Counted from the first letter of the stretch, positions 8,601 through 17,329 are shown. The stretch is 64,000 bases of DNA from CAWFXC01 sp963819735 (GCA_963819735.1 CAWFXC010000002.1:533619-597618), one strand, 5' to 3'. Translations and numbers: made by a program. The notes: generated by a model not told the origin, from the letters alone.

Positions 8601-9308
8601 TCAGCGCGCGTCGACCTCGGTGTCGCCGGCGTAGAGCGAGAAGATGCGTTCCTCGTCGAGCTCGGAGGCGGGCCCCGAGTAGACGATCTCCCCCTGGTTC
8701 AGCAGATAGACCGTGGCCGCCAGCGCGAGCGCCCGGCTCACGTACTGCTCGACGAGCAGCAGCGAAGCGCCTTCGTGCGCGATCTTCTCGAGGAACTCGA
8801 AGATGCGATCGACGACGAGCGGCGCGAGACCGAGCGACGCTTCGTCGACCAGCACGATGCGCGGGTCGGCCACGTATGCACGCACGAGAGCGAGCATCTG
8901 TTGCTCTCCCCCGCTGAGCGTCCCTGCGATCTGCCGCCGCCGATCGCCGAGCACGGGGAACGTGTCGACCGCGCGCTCCCAGGCCTCTTTCTCCCCGCCC
9001 CGGCGGGCGTAGAGGACGAGGTTCTCGCGCACGCTGAGCGACGGGAAGATCCCCCGGCCCTCGGGGATGTGACAGATCCCCTGGGCGGCGCGCTGATAGG
9101 GGCTCAACTTCGAGATGTCGACGCCGTCGAGGACGACCGCACCATGCTTGGGGCGCAGGAGGCCCGACGCCATGCGCAGCGTCGTCGTCTTCCCGGCGCC
9201 GTTGGGACCGAGCAGCGCGACCACTGACGAGTCGGGGATCGAGAGCGACACTTCGCGCAGCACGGTGGTGTCGCCGTATCCCCCGGTGAGGTGTTGGATC
9301 TCGAGCAT
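8601..9308 (-). CDS. livF: branched-chain-type ABC transporter ATP-binding protein (LivF-like)
   Basis: A 235-aa ATPase of the HAAT family with Walker A GPNGAGKTT, signature LSGGEQQMLALVRA, Walker B IVLVDEAS and the H-loop region LLLVEQYV. The order and the PEGRGIFPSLSVRENL segment are typical of LivF. Its ATG overlaps the stop of the upstream fusion gene by one base (TGATG), so it is co-translated with it. With the fused permease/ATPase protein it would form the inner-membrane import machinery. The substrate is not predictable; such importers carry branched amino acids, amides, short acids or aromatic compounds. Confidence 0.92.
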   Translation of the reverse strand: MLEIQHLTGGYGDTTVLREVSLSIPDSSVVALLGPNGAGKTTTLRMASGLLRPKHGAVVLDGVDISKLSPYQRAAQGICHIPEGRGIFPSLSVRENLVLYARRGGEKEAWERAVDTFPVLGDRRRQIAGTLSGGEQQMLALVRAYVADPRIVLVDEASLGLAPLVVDRIFEFLEKIAHEGASLLLVEQYVSRALALAATVYLLNQGEIVYSGPASELDEERIFSLYAGDTEVDAR

Positions 9309-12109
9309 CAGACGCCCTCCGCCGCCGCCGGTGCACGCGGTGCCACGGCGATAGCAGCCTCGACCTCTTCGGAGCCGAGGTAGGCCGCCTGCACCAGCGA
9401 GCTGGCGCGCACCTCCTGCGCCGAACCATTGAACAGCGGGCGGCCAAAGTCCATGACGTAGATGTGCTCGCACACCTCCATCACCAACGACATGTCGTGT
9501 TCGACGAGCAGCAACCCGGCGCCGCGCCCGGCGACGACCCGCTGCAGCACCGCGCCGAATCGTTCCGTCTCGGTGGGGTCGAGCCCCGACGACGGCTCGT
9601 CGAGCAGGATGATGTCGAACGGTCCGGCCAGGCTGCGCGCCAGCTCGACCAACCGGCGCTCCCCCGAGGTGAGCAGCGCGGCCTGCCGGTCGCGTAGCGT
9701 GCCGATCCCGGTGAGCTCGATCGCGACGTCGACCGCGTCGACGACCGTGCGGCGCTCGGCCGGACGCGCCACGAGCTGGCTGACGACATTGCCACCGGCC
9801 ATGGCCGCCTCGCGCCCGAGCGCGATGTTCTCTTCGACGGTCAGCGACGGCCACAGTTCCGACTTCTGGAACGTGCGCCCGAGCCCGCGCCGCGCGCGTG
9901 CCGCGGGGCCGAGGCGGGTGACGTTGTGGCCGTCGAGGAGTACACGCCCGCGCGTGGGGCGCACCAGGCCCGAACACGCGTTGAACGTGGTGGTCTTCCC
10001 GGCGCCGTTGGGACCGATGAGCCCGGTGATGCGTCCGCGCGGCGCCTGGAGGCTCAAACCGTCGACCGCGACCAGACCGCCGTAGCGGACGACGAGCTCG
10101 ACGATCTCGAGACCGGCTCCGACCCCCGGCGTCGGCGTCGGCGTCGCGTGGCCATTGGTGTGGACCGGTTCCAACGCCACGGTGGGCGCGGACGCGCGCG
10201 GCGAAGCGAGAGCGGGCGTACCGACCGGCGCCGGCGCCACCGGGCGACGCCCGCCCAGGCGGTCGAGGAAGTTGCGGATCGGGACCGGCACCGACGCCGG
10301 GCGCCGCGCCTGCAACCCCACTCCGATCACCGCGAACCCGAACAGGATCTGCAGGTAGATGTTGATGTCGTCGACCGTCACGTACGCAGGGACGAGCTGG
10401 AACAGGGCGGCGGCCATGATCGCGTACCACGGCGCGCCACCCAACACGAGCACGACGAGGGCCAGGATGGTCAGCGAGTTGAACGCGGGGAACGACGTGC
10501 CGTTGATCGAACCCACGAAGCCTGCGTACAACGCGCCGAAGATGCCGGCGAAGAACGCGGAGACGCAGAACACGAGCACGCGGGTGACATTGGTGGTCGC
10601 GCCCTGGGTGTCGAGCGCCATCGGCGAGTCGGAGAGCGCGCGCAGGAGCCGTCCCAATCGCCCGCGCGTGAGCGCGACGACGACGATCGCGCACACCACG
10701 ACACACGCGAGGACCACGTAGTAGTACCCGCGATCGCTCTGACCGATGCTGGGGCGCGCGGCGCGGATTCCCGCCGCGGTGGGGCCGAACATGATGTCCT
10801 GCGTGTAGAACATCTGCTCCAACATGATGCCGAACCCGAGGGTCGCGAGCGCGAGGAAGACACCCGAGAGCCGGATGGCCGGGATCGCGATGATCGCCCC
10901 GACCGGTACCGCGATCAACCCCGCCAGCAGGAGCGCCGGGAGCCACGGGATGCCGTGGTCGCTGATGAGATGGCCGAAGGCGGCGGCACCGACTGCGGCC
11001 AGACCCAGCTGGGCGAGCGATACCTGACCCGACGTGCGGACCAGCAGACCCAACGACAGGAAGAGGATCACGTAGAGGAGTGCGATCGTCCACGCCGCCA
11101 ACTTCACGCCGACGAGATCAGGGATGAACACGAGGACACCGACGAGGATGGCGGCGCCGGCGATGCTCACGCGCGGCGGCGCGGTGTAGGCGACGCGGGG
11201 CGGGGGTGGCGGTGGCGAGCGCCGGAGTGCGAGCAGCCGGCGTGGGGTCACGAGCAGCGCGACGAACAGCACGATGAACGGAATGCTCGCCGGCAGCCCG
11301 CCGAGCCAGTTGATGTCGCTGACGTACTTCGTCGACAACGCGGCGGCGATGCCGATCAGCAGCCCGCCGGCGTACGTCAGCGGAAGGTTGGAGAAGTACC
11401 CGACCGCGGCGGCGCCGAACGCCTGCACGACGAGCAGGATGAGCAACAGGACACTCAGGCCGATCGTGGGACCGAGCAAGAGTCCGGACATGGCGGCGAA
11501 CATCGTGCCGATGACCCACGCCCACCGACGCACGCGCGTGGGATTGGTGCCGGCGACGTTGACGAGATCGGGATTGTCGACAACCGCGCGCATCGCGACG
11601 CCGAGACGCGACCAGCGGAAGAAGAGGTACAGACCGATCGCGGAGACCAAGGCGATCACCATCGTGATCAGCTGGTTGTACCCGACGTTCACGTCGAACA
11701 CGGTGAACGTCGAGGTCGGCAGGAAGTCGGGGAACGGCACGAAGGTGCCGGCGTCGGCCCACGTGTTGCCCCAGAGCGTCAGTGCACCGGCGATCCCGAG
11801 CGCGAGCCCGATCATGCCGACGACCTGGTACTGGGTACCGACCTGCGACAGCATCCGCGTGAGGAGCTCGAGCATCAACCCCATCAACGGACCGAGGACG
11901 AAGAGGCAAACCACCGCCGCGATCGGCCAGGCCACGCCTTCGCGTACGTGCATCCAATAGAAGACGTAGGCCGCCACCGCGGCGATCGCGCCGTAGGCGA
12001 AGTTGAAGACGCCGGAGGTCTTGTAGGTGAGCACGAGACCGGTGCCCGCGAGCCCGTAGACAGAACCGGCGGTGAGGCCGATCACGATGAACGGGAGAAA
12101 GTCCTGCAC
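9308..12109 (-). CDS. fused LivH-LivM-LivG ABC transporter permease/permease/ATPase
   Basis: A single 933-aa chain holding three Liv subunits. Residues 1-290 are a LivH-type permease (GLTAGSVYGLAGTGLVLTYK; several hydrophobic helices). A proline linker (SPPPPPPR) follows at about 298-305. Residues 310-605 are a LivM-type permease with GQVSLAQLGLAAVGAAAFG. A Pro/Ala/Thr linker spans about 606-665. Residues 666-915 are a LivG ATPase with Walker A GPNGAGKTT at 699-707, a degenerate signature LTSGERRL at 813-820, Walker B IILLDEPS at 833-840 and H-loop His871. The linkers look natural and no frame anomaly is visible. LivF follows directly; a solute-binding protein is encoded 460 bases upstream. 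Confidence 0.9.
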   Translation of the reverse strand: MQDFLPFIVIGLTAGSVYGLAGTGLVLTYKTSGVFNFAYGAIAAVAAYVFYWMHVREGVAWPIAAVVCLFVLGPLMGLMLELLTRMLSQVGTQYQVVGMIGLALGIAGALTLWGNTWADAGTFVPFPDFLPTSTFTVFDVNVGYNQLITMVIALVSAIGLYLFFRWSRLGVAMRAVVDNPDLVNVAGTNPTRVRRWAWVIGTMFAAMSGLLLGPTIGLSVLLLILLVVQAFGAAAVGYFSNLPLTYAGGLLIGIAAALSTKYVSDINWLGGLPASIPFIVLFVALLVTPRRLLALRRSPPPPPPRVAYTAPPRVSIAGAAILVGVLVFIPDLVGVKLAAWTIALLYVILFLSLGLLVRTSGQVSLAQLGLAAVGAAAFGHLISDHGIPWLPALLLAGLIAVPVGAIIAIPAIRLSGVFLALATLGFGIMLEQMFYTQDIMFGPTAAGIRAARPSIGQSDRGYYYVVLACVVVCAIVVVALTRGRLGRLLRALSDSPMALDTQGATTNVTRVLVFCVSAFFAGIFGALYAGFVGSINGTSFPAFNSLTILALVVLVLGGAPWYAIMAAALFQLVPAYVTVDDINIYLQILFGFAVIGVGLQARRPASVPVPIRNFLDRLGGRRPVAPAPVGTPALASPRASAPTVALEPVHTNGHATPTPTPGVGAGLEIVELVVRYGGLVAVDGLSLQAPRGRITGLIGPNGAGKTTTFNACSGLVRPTRGRVLLDGHNVTRLGPAARARRGLGRTFQKSELWPSLTVEENIALGREAAMAGGNVVSQLVARPAERRTVVDAVDVAIELTGIGTLRDRQAALLTSGERRLVELARSLAGPFDIILLDEPSSGLDPTETERFGAVLQRVVAGRGAGLLLVEHDMSLVMEVCEHIYVMDFGRPLFNGSAQEVRASSLVQAAYLGSEEVEAAIAVAPRAPAAAEGV

Positions 12110-12248
12110 GCCGTCGACCCCCTGTGGTTGCGCGTCACCGTCGGACCACGCGCGGCAAAACGGTACCCCGGTTCACGCTTCTCAGGACCGGGCGTCAACA
12201 CCCCTCGGAGAGGTCCGGCGTAGGATCACGCACCGACCGAGGAGACCC

Positions 12249-12443
12249 ATGAGAATCAGGATCGATACGGACGCATGCACCGGCCACGGGCGCTGTTACG
12301 CACTCGCTCCCGACGTGTTCGAGCCCGACGACGAGGGGCACAGCCTCGCTCGCGTCGACGTCGTGCCCGAGGGTTTGTACGACCAGGCGCGCCTCGCAGT
12401 GGGCAACTGCCCCGAGCAGGCGATCACCGTCGTCGACGAGTAG
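12249..12443 (+). CDS. small ferredoxin with CxxHxxC cluster motif
   Basis: A 64-aa ferredoxin. Cluster ligands are Cys10, Cys16 and Cys54 (NCPEQAI); the position that would be the second cysteine of a [4Fe-4S] ferredoxin is His13, giving C-x2-H-x2-C...CP. Small ferredoxins of this type usually partner cytochromes P450 in actinomycetes and hold a [3Fe-4S] or atypical [4Fe-4S] cluster. The ATG at 12249 follows a GGAGA site. A P450 lies 7 kb away at 19487-20701, but the immediate neighbours are transporter genes on the other strand. Partnership with that P450 is inference. Confidence 0.85.
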   Translation: MRIRIDTDACTGHGRCYALAPDVFEPDDEGHSLARVDVVPEGLYDQARLAVGNCPEQAITVVDE

Positions 12444-12518
12444 GGCACCCGCGCGCGAGACCTCACCGTCCAAACGGCGAACCTCACCGGTTGGACGTCG
12501 TCACCTACGCGAACGCGC

Positions 12519-12555
12519 ACCGGCCGGGTCGCCCTGAGGACGATCCGGCCGGTGA
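12519..12555. terminator. 10-bp GC stem-loop between convergent genes, probable bidirectional terminator
   Basis: CACCGGCCGG at 12519-12528 pairs perfectly with CCGGCCGGTG at 12546-12555 across a 17-nt loop. It lies between the 3' ends of the ferredoxin and the solute-binding protein genes. There is no clear T-run, as is common in high-GC actinomycetes. Confidence 0.5.
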
Positions 12556-12572
12556 CGCGTGCGGGGGGAAGG

Positions 12573-13799
12573 TCAGCCTTGCGGAGTGCAGGTGACCTGC
12601 ATGCCCTTCGGTTCCGTCATCTTGTGGTTCTTCAGGATCAGGGTGAACCAGCACGGGTTGTGCGGGTGCACCTTCTCGCCCGCGGTGAAGGTGAGCGGGC
12701 TCGGGGCCAGGCCGTCGAGCGTCTCGTTCTTGAAGGTGTAGAGACCAGCGGTGACATCGGCGGCGGTCGGGTTGGCGGCCGTGATCTGCGTGGCCGCCTT
12801 CTCGAACATGAGCGCTGAGGTCCACGTGGTCGTCGCCGGCTGCTTGTTGTCGCCCTTCAGCACCTTCGGGGCGTACTTGGCCATCACGTTCTGGAACCGC
12901 TTCGTTGCCGGCGTGCTCTTGTCGAGGTACGGGAACGAGTACACCGCCGCGATCGCTTCCTTGATGTTCGGGTCCTTCAGCCAGGCGTTCTGCGAGATCT
13001 GGCCGTCACCCGAGGTGTAGCGCGGGAAGTAGCTCTGCCGGGAGCAGTCACGAGCCAGGTTGGTGAGCGGCGGTGCACCCTCGATGCCGACGTCGGTTGC
13101 GCCGCTCTGCTTGAACGTGATGCACGCTGCGGTGTAGTCGGGCGCAGTGTTGCTCACGCCGATCCCCTGGGTGAAGGTCACGCCGTACTTGCTCGACGCG
13201 CCCTTCATCAGCGGAGCGGCGGCCGCCGCCTGGGGCTGCGAGCTGTCGTAGGTGATGCCGAACTTGGTGCCGCCCTGCTCCTGGACCAGCTTGGCCTGGG
13301 CCTGCAGCCCGTCGATGATCGCGGTGGTGGTGCCGCAGAAGAAGTTGGGATCCGTGTTGTACATGACGGAGTAGCAACCACCGCCGATCACCGGCACGCC
13401 GGCAGCATCCGCGATCGGCCCCCACACCGACTCGGTGGCACCGGCGTACGGACCGACGATGGCGACCACGTGGTCGTCGTTGATGAGCGTCTTCATCGCC
13501 GCTGACGCCTGCGCCGGGTCGCCCTTGTCGTCCTCGGTCTTGATCACGACCTTCTTGCCGTTGATCCCGCCGCGGGAGTTGACGTCCTTCGCCCAGGCGT
13601 TGAGCGTCTGGAACGCGAAGTCGCTCGCGAGCGGGATCCCCGACGCGGCGGAGATGTTGCCGATGACGAGTTGACCGCTCGTCTGGCTCGGCGCACTGCT
13701 CGGTGTCGCGGCCGCGGCGGCCGCGGCGGTCGCACCGGCCGTTGCCAGTGTCAATACTGCGAGCGGTGCCGCAATCTTCCAGATCCGTGACTTGCGCAT
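12573..13799 (-). CDS. ABC transporter substrate-binding protein (LivK-like)
   Basis: A 408-aa extracellular solute-binding protein of the leucine-binding type (GNISAASGIPLASDFAFQTL; AIVGPYAGATESVWGPIADA). The N-terminus has two basic residues, a hydrophobic stretch and an alanine-rich cleavage region (ATAAAAAAATPSS), so it is exported. No cysteine is present near the cleavage site, so no lipobox is visible, unlike most Gram-positive binding proteins. It is the likely ligand receptor for the fused Liv importer, from which it is separated by the ferredoxin gene on the other strand. The frame is intact. Confidence 0.9.
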   Translation of the reverse strand: MRKSRIWKIAAPLAVLTLATAGATAAAAAAATPSSAPSQTSGQLVIGNISAASGIPLASDFAFQTLNAWAKDVNSRGGINGKKVVIKTEDDKGDPAQASAAMKTLINDDHVVAIVGPYAGATESVWGPIADAAGVPVIGGGCYSVMYNTDPNFFCGTTTAIIDGLQAQAKLVQEQGGTKFGITYDSSQPQAAAAAPLMKGASSKYGVTFTQGIGVSNTAPDYTAACITFKQSGATDVGIEGAPPLTNLARDCSRQSYFPRYTSGDGQISQNAWLKDPNIKEAIAAVYSFPYLDKSTPATKRFQNVMAKYAPKVLKGDNKQPATTTWTSALMFEKAATQITAANPTAADVTAGLYTFKNETLDGLAPSPLTFTAGEKVHPHNPCWFTLILKNHKMTEPKGMQVTCTPQG

Positions 13800-13898
13800 C
13801 GTCGATTCCCCCCGGTGATTCGGTGTCGTGCGACGGTACAGCGATCGTTCGCGATCCGTGCGTCGCGCTGACCAACTGCTTCATCGCGGTGCTTCATC

Positions 13899-13913
13899 GT
13901 CGCGAATCGCGAC
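13899..13913. promoter_or_regulatory. 15-base palindrome in divergent intergenic region
   Basis: GTCGCGAATCGCGAC has 7-base arms around a central A. It lies 19 bases before the DUF35 gene start and about 100 bases before the divergent solute-binding protein gene. A candidate operator serving one or both genes. Confidence 0.4.
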
Positions 13914-13932
13914 AGCGTGTAGAACGTTGCGC

Positions 13933-14388
13933 ATGGCCGACACGCTCGACGACGAAGAACTCGTGACGCGCTTCCACGGGTACCGGCTCGATCACGACAA
14001 CAAGGCGGTCTACCGCGCCCGCCTCGATCACCAACTGCTCGTGATGCGTTGCGCCGAATGCGGCACGTGGCACGAGCCACCGAAGCCCATCTGTCCTGCG
14101 TGCTGGTCCAGCAACGTCGTGCCGACGGCCGTGAGCGGGCGCGGCACGATCTTCACCGTGATCTTCCTGCACCAGGGCCCGCCGGTGACGGGCGTCGACT
14201 ACTCCACGCCATACCCGGTGGCCACCGTCGAGCTGGAGGAGCAGCCGGGGCTGCGGTTCAGCAGCACCATCGTGGGCGCCGAGCACGACGACATCGTGAT
14301 CGGCGCACCGGTCGCGCTCGACTGGATCGAGCGCGACGGCGTGCCCCTTCCAGTGTTCCGCCTGGTCGGCCGAGGGACGTCCACGTGA
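13933..14388 (+). CDS. Zn-ribbon/OB-fold protein (DUF35 family), thiolase partner
   Basis: A 151-aa protein with a rubredoxin-like zinc ribbon (Cys40, Cys43, Cys54, Cys57 in MRCAECG and PICPACWSS) followed by an acyl-CoA-binding OB fold (GRGTIFTVIFLHQGPP; PYPVATVEL). DUF35 proteins form complexes with thiolase-fold enzymes, as in ChsH2 with the Ltp2 retro-aldolase of mycobacterial sterol degradation. Its stop overlaps the GTG of the thiolase-fold gene (GTGA), which supports a complex. First gene of a five-gene rightward unit ending at 19490. Confidence 0.9.
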   Translation: MADTLDDEELVTRFHGYRLDHDNKAVYRARLDHQLLVMRCAECGTWHEPPKPICPACWSSNVVPTAVSGRGTIFTVIFLHQGPPVTGVDYSTPYPVATVELEEQPGLRFSSTIVGAEHDDIVIGAPVALDWIERDGVPLPVFRLVGRGTST

Positions 14389-15557
14389 TCTCGAGTCGCA
14401 ATCCCGCGAAGGACCGCGTCGCGATCGCGAACGCGGCGACCACCGGCTTCTCGCGCGACGCGGGCGAAGTGAGCGCGGGATCACTCGCGCTCGAAGCGTG
14501 CGTGCAGGTGCTGCGCGACACCGGCCTCACCGCGGCCGACGTCGACGGCATCTGCGGATCGATGCCGTCGGCCGAATACATCCAGGCGGGTCTCGGCATC
14601 CCCGAGATCACCTGGTTCGCCAACCCGCCGATCCCGTTCGTGAACCAGTTGGTCGCGGCGATGACCGCCGTGCACAGCGGGGTGTGCGACGTCGTGCTCG
14701 CGTACCACGGCCTGTTCCGCAGTCCGATGTTCTCGCGCTCGGCAGCCAAAGACCCGTTCCGGCGCACCGGAGGTTTCGGCGCGGGCATGCCCGCGGCCCC
14801 GCCGGAGTCGATCTTCGGGGCGGTCGGGTATACCGCGTGGGCGGCGCGCTACCTCCACGAGTTCGACGCCAAGCGCGAGTACTTCGGCTACGTGGCCATC
14901 AACGATCGATCGAACGCGGCGAAGAATCCCGCGGCCGCGATGCGCGACCCGCTCACCATGGACGACTACCTCAACGCGCGCATGATCCGCTGGCCACTGT
15001 GTCTGCTCGACATGGACGTACCGGTCGACGGTGCCGACGCCTTCATCATCACCACCGCCGAACGGGCGAAGGACATGCCCCACCGGCCGGTATTGATCAA
15101 CGCCGCGTCGCTCGGCATGATCGCCAAGAACGACGAAGCCCAGACTCCGAGCCTGCGGCAACACGGACAGCAGGTGGTAGTCGAGGCGCTGAAGGCGAAG
15201 AGCGACTTCTGGATCGACGATGCCGATCTCTACTTCCCCTACGACGGCTTCACCATCATCACGTTGAACTGGTTCGAAAATGCCGGGTTCTGCGGGCCGG
15301 GTGAAGCCGGTCCGTTCATCGAAGCCAACTGGGACGCCGCCACCAACCGCATCCTGATCGACGGCCGGGTCCCCGTGAACACCCATGGCGGCGCGCTCTC
15401 GGAAGGCGGCACTCAGGGTTCCGGACACATCCGCGAGGCGGTGCACCAATTGCAGGGCCGGGCCGGCGAACGCCAGGTCGACGGCGCGAAGACCGCCATC
15501 GTCACTGCCGGCGGCTTCTTCTTCAACGCCCAGGGCTGCACCCTGCACACAGTCTGA
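14385..15557 (+). CDS. thiolase-fold protein lacking the nucleophilic cysteine (lipid-transfer/aldolase type)
   Basis: A 390-aa thiolase-like protein. The C-terminal half has VNTHGGALSEGG with His334 and QLQGRAGERQV, typical of SCP-x/Ltp-type thiolases, and a late GCTLH (Cys385). Where thiolases carry the nucleophilic cysteine, about residues 80-87, the sequence reads NPPIPFVN, with no cysteine. That loss is characteristic of Ltp2-type retro-aldolases, which cleave beta-hydroxyacyl-CoA with a DUF35 partner. Retro-aldol cleavage of a side chain is therefore a reasonable inference. A GTG start at 14385 overlaps the DUF35 stop. Confidence 0.85.
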   Translation: MISSRNPAKDRVAIANAATTGFSRDAGEVSAGSLALEACVQVLRDTGLTAADVDGICGSMPSAEYIQAGLGIPEITWFANPPIPFVNQLVAAMTAVHSGVCDVVLAYHGLFRSPMFSRSAAKDPFRRTGGFGAGMPAAPPESIFGAVGYTAWAARYLHEFDAKREYFGYVAINDRSNAAKNPAAAMRDPLTMDDYLNARMIRWPLCLLDMDVPVDGADAFIITTAERAKDMPHRPVLINAASLGMIAKNDEAQTPSLRQHGQQVVVEALKAKSDFWIDDADLYFPYDGFTIITLNWFENAGFCGPGEAGPFIEANWDAATNRILIDGRVPVNTHGGALSEGGTQGSGHIREAVHQLQGRAGERQVDGAKTAIVTAGGFFFNAQGCTLHTV

Positions 15558-15570
15558 TCGCGTTTCTCCG

Positions 15571-15617
15571 AACCTGCGTCGCCAGAGGCCGTAGAGGGGC
15601 CTCGCGCGACGCAGGTT
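15571..15617 (+). terminator. 12-bp stem-loop downstream of the thiolase-fold gene
   Basis: AACCTGCGTCGC at 15571-15582 pairs with GCGACGCAGGTT at 15606-15617; an inner 6-bp stem (GAGGCC/GGCCTC) caps it. It starts 14 bases after the stop codon and precedes the thioesterase gene, so it may be an attenuator or terminator. Its outline resembles the 7720-7771 inverted repeat. Confidence 0.5.
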
Positions 15618-15657
15618 GGAAGCTTTGCGGTGTCGCGCACACGGCTACGTTGACGCG

Positions 15658-16515
15658 GTGAGCGCCACCACCCCGCCGGACGCGGCAGCCCTGCGCGCCG
15701 CCGACCGCTCCTTCTTCGGCCTCGTGCTCGACGATGATGCCCGCGCCGGGTCGGCGCTCGTCACCCCCGCGTTGATGAGCCCGCGCGGCTCGTTGTACGG
15801 CGGCGCGGGTATCGCGCTCGCGATCGCCATGATGGAAGCGGCGACCGAGCGGTCGCTGGTGTGGACGACCGTGCAGTTCGTGGGACGGGCGCCGGAGGGC
15901 GCTCTGCTCGCGCTCCACGCCGACGTCGCGGCCCACGGGCACCGCACATCGCAGGTGCGGGTCACCGCACACTCCGACGGACACGAGATCTTCACCGCGG
16001 TGGGTTCGACCGCCGGCAGCGGCGGAACCCTGTCGGGCGACTTCCGCGTGATGCCGACCGTCGACCCGCCCGAGGAATCGGCGCCGATCAGCTGGCCCCC
16101 GCCCGAGGATGCCGGGCGCACGCACTTCGGCACGACCGACTTCCGTGAACCCGTGGCGCGCGACGACCGCGGCGAGCACGCGCCACCCCGCACGACCCTG
16201 TGGGCGCGGGTCGAGGGCGCGGCGGGTGTCACACCGGCCATGCTCGGCTATATCGCCGACCTGGTCCCGGTCTCGATCCGCCGCGCCCTGGGCGCGTCGG
16301 GCGGCCCGATGGGCGCAGGTGGCACCAGCCTCGACAATTCGCTGCGCGTCGGTCGGCGGGTCGACACCGACTGGGTGCTCATGGACCTGCACCCGCACGT
16401 GGCGGTCGACGGGTACGGGCACGGCACTGCGTACCTCTGGTCGGTCGACGGCGCGTTGCTGGGCATCGCCAGTCAATCGTTCGTACTGCACGCGTCGACC
16501 CCGCCCGGGCCATAA
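15658..16515 (+). CDS. TesB-like acyl-CoA thioesterase family protein (double hot-dog)
   Basis: A 285-aa protein with two hot-dog repeats. The first has SPRGSLYGGAGIALAIAMMEAA and TTVQFVGRAPEG. The second contains SLDNSLRVG, then DWVLMDLHPHVAVDGYGHGTAYLW and DGALLGIASQSFVLH, the TesB arrangement with its conserved Asp and Gln-type positions. It would release or recycle CoA from acyl thioesters. A GTG start at 15658 is chosen because the hot-dog fold begins soon after; there is no strong Shine-Dalgarno. It lies between the thiolase-fold and crotonase genes in the same direction. Confidence 0.75.
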   Translation: MSATTPPDAAALRAADRSFFGLVLDDDARAGSALVTPALMSPRGSLYGGAGIALAIAMMEAATERSLVWTTVQFVGRAPEGALLALHADVAAHGHRTSQVRVTAHSDGHEIFTAVGSTAGSGGTLSGDFRVMPTVDPPEESAPISWPPPEDAGRTHFGTTDFREPVARDDRGEHAPPRTTLWARVEGAAGVTPAMLGYIADLVPVSIRRALGASGGPMGAGGTSLDNSLRVGRRVDTDWVLMDLHPHVAVDGYGHGTAYLWSVDGALLGIASQSFVLHASTPPGP

Positions 16516-16555
16516 CCGACGACAATCCGCGTACGAAGAGGAAGCGAAGGTGGCG

Positions 16556-17329
16556 ATGAACATCTCCGTCGAGACCGCCGATCACATCGCGGTGGTGACC
16601 CTTGACCGGCCGCCGGTCAACGCAGTGGACCGCGCCGCGATCGAGGAGCTCCGCGCCGCGTTCGTCGCCATCGACGGCGACCGCGACGTGCGCGTCGCCA
16701 TCCTCACCGCGGCCGGCGACCGGGCGTTCATGGCCGGCGTCGACCTGCGGGCGGTACGCACGGTCGCTGACGATCCCACGCCGCGCTCGATCATCGATCC
16801 GGGCTCGTACGCGCGCGACGCAATGTGGGCGATCACCGATTGTGCGGTACCCGTGATCGGCGCCATCAACGGGCCCGCGCTCGGGGCCGGGCTCGCGTTC
16901 GCCGCGTGCTGCGACATCCTGATCGCGTCCGAGAACGCGACGTTCGGGACCACCGAGATCAACGTGGGGTTGCTCGGCGCCAGCTCCCACCTCCTCCGCC
17001 TCGTCGGCCGCTACAAAGCGCGCGACATGTTCTTCACCGGCGAGATCGTCCCCGCCGCCGAGCTGTACCGGCTCGGTGCGGTGCGGGCAGTGGTCCCGCG
17101 CGACGCACTGCTCGACGCGGCGAGGGAGCTGGCCGCGACCCTGGCCGCGAAGAGCCCCATCGCGCTGCGCCTGGCCAAGGAATCGATGAACCGGGTCGAG
17201 GACCTCCCGCTGCAGGAGGGATACCGCACCGAGCAGGACTACACGGCCCGGTTGCTGACGTTCGACGACGCCGCCGAGGCGCGGTCGGCGTTCCTCGAAC
17301 GCCGCGAGCCCGAGTGGAAGTGGCGGTGA
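16556..17329 (+). CDS. enoyl-CoA hydratase/isomerase family protein
   Basis: A 257-aa crotonase. The oxyanion-hole segments are DRAFMAGVDLRAV and INGPALGAGLAFAACCD. The first canonical glutamate is replaced (GAGLAF), while an acidic residue is present at the second region (TTEINVGLLGAS). Such proteins may be isomerases, hydrolases or other crotonase-type enzymes rather than classical hydratases. The ATG at 16556 follows GAAGCGAAGG; a GTG two codons upstream is an alternative. Fourth gene of the DUF35-thiolase unit. Confidence 0.87.
   Translation: MNISVETADHIAVVTLDRPPVNAVDRAAIEELRAAFVAIDGDRDVRVAILTAAGDRAFMAGVDLRAVRTVADDPTPRSIIDPGSYARDAMWAITDCAVPVIGAINGPALGAGLAFAACCDILIASENATFGTTEINVGLLGASSHLLRLVGRYKARDMFFTGEIVPAAELYRLGAVRAVVPRDALLDAARELAATLAAKSPIALRLAKESMNRVEDLPLQEGYRTEQDYTARLLTFDDAAEARSAFLERREPEWKWR

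Noticed and set aside
8601..11093. Reading LivF as the end of an 830-aa protein
   Set aside because: The upstream 594 codons are a shadow frame of the fused permease gene; LivF has its own ATG overlapping the previous stop.
9926..12223. 765-codon open frame on the plus strand opposite the fused transporter
   Set aside because: It is antisense to a clear LivHMG protein, has an Arg/Asp/Glu-rich composition typical of GC-rich shadow frames and no recognisable motif.
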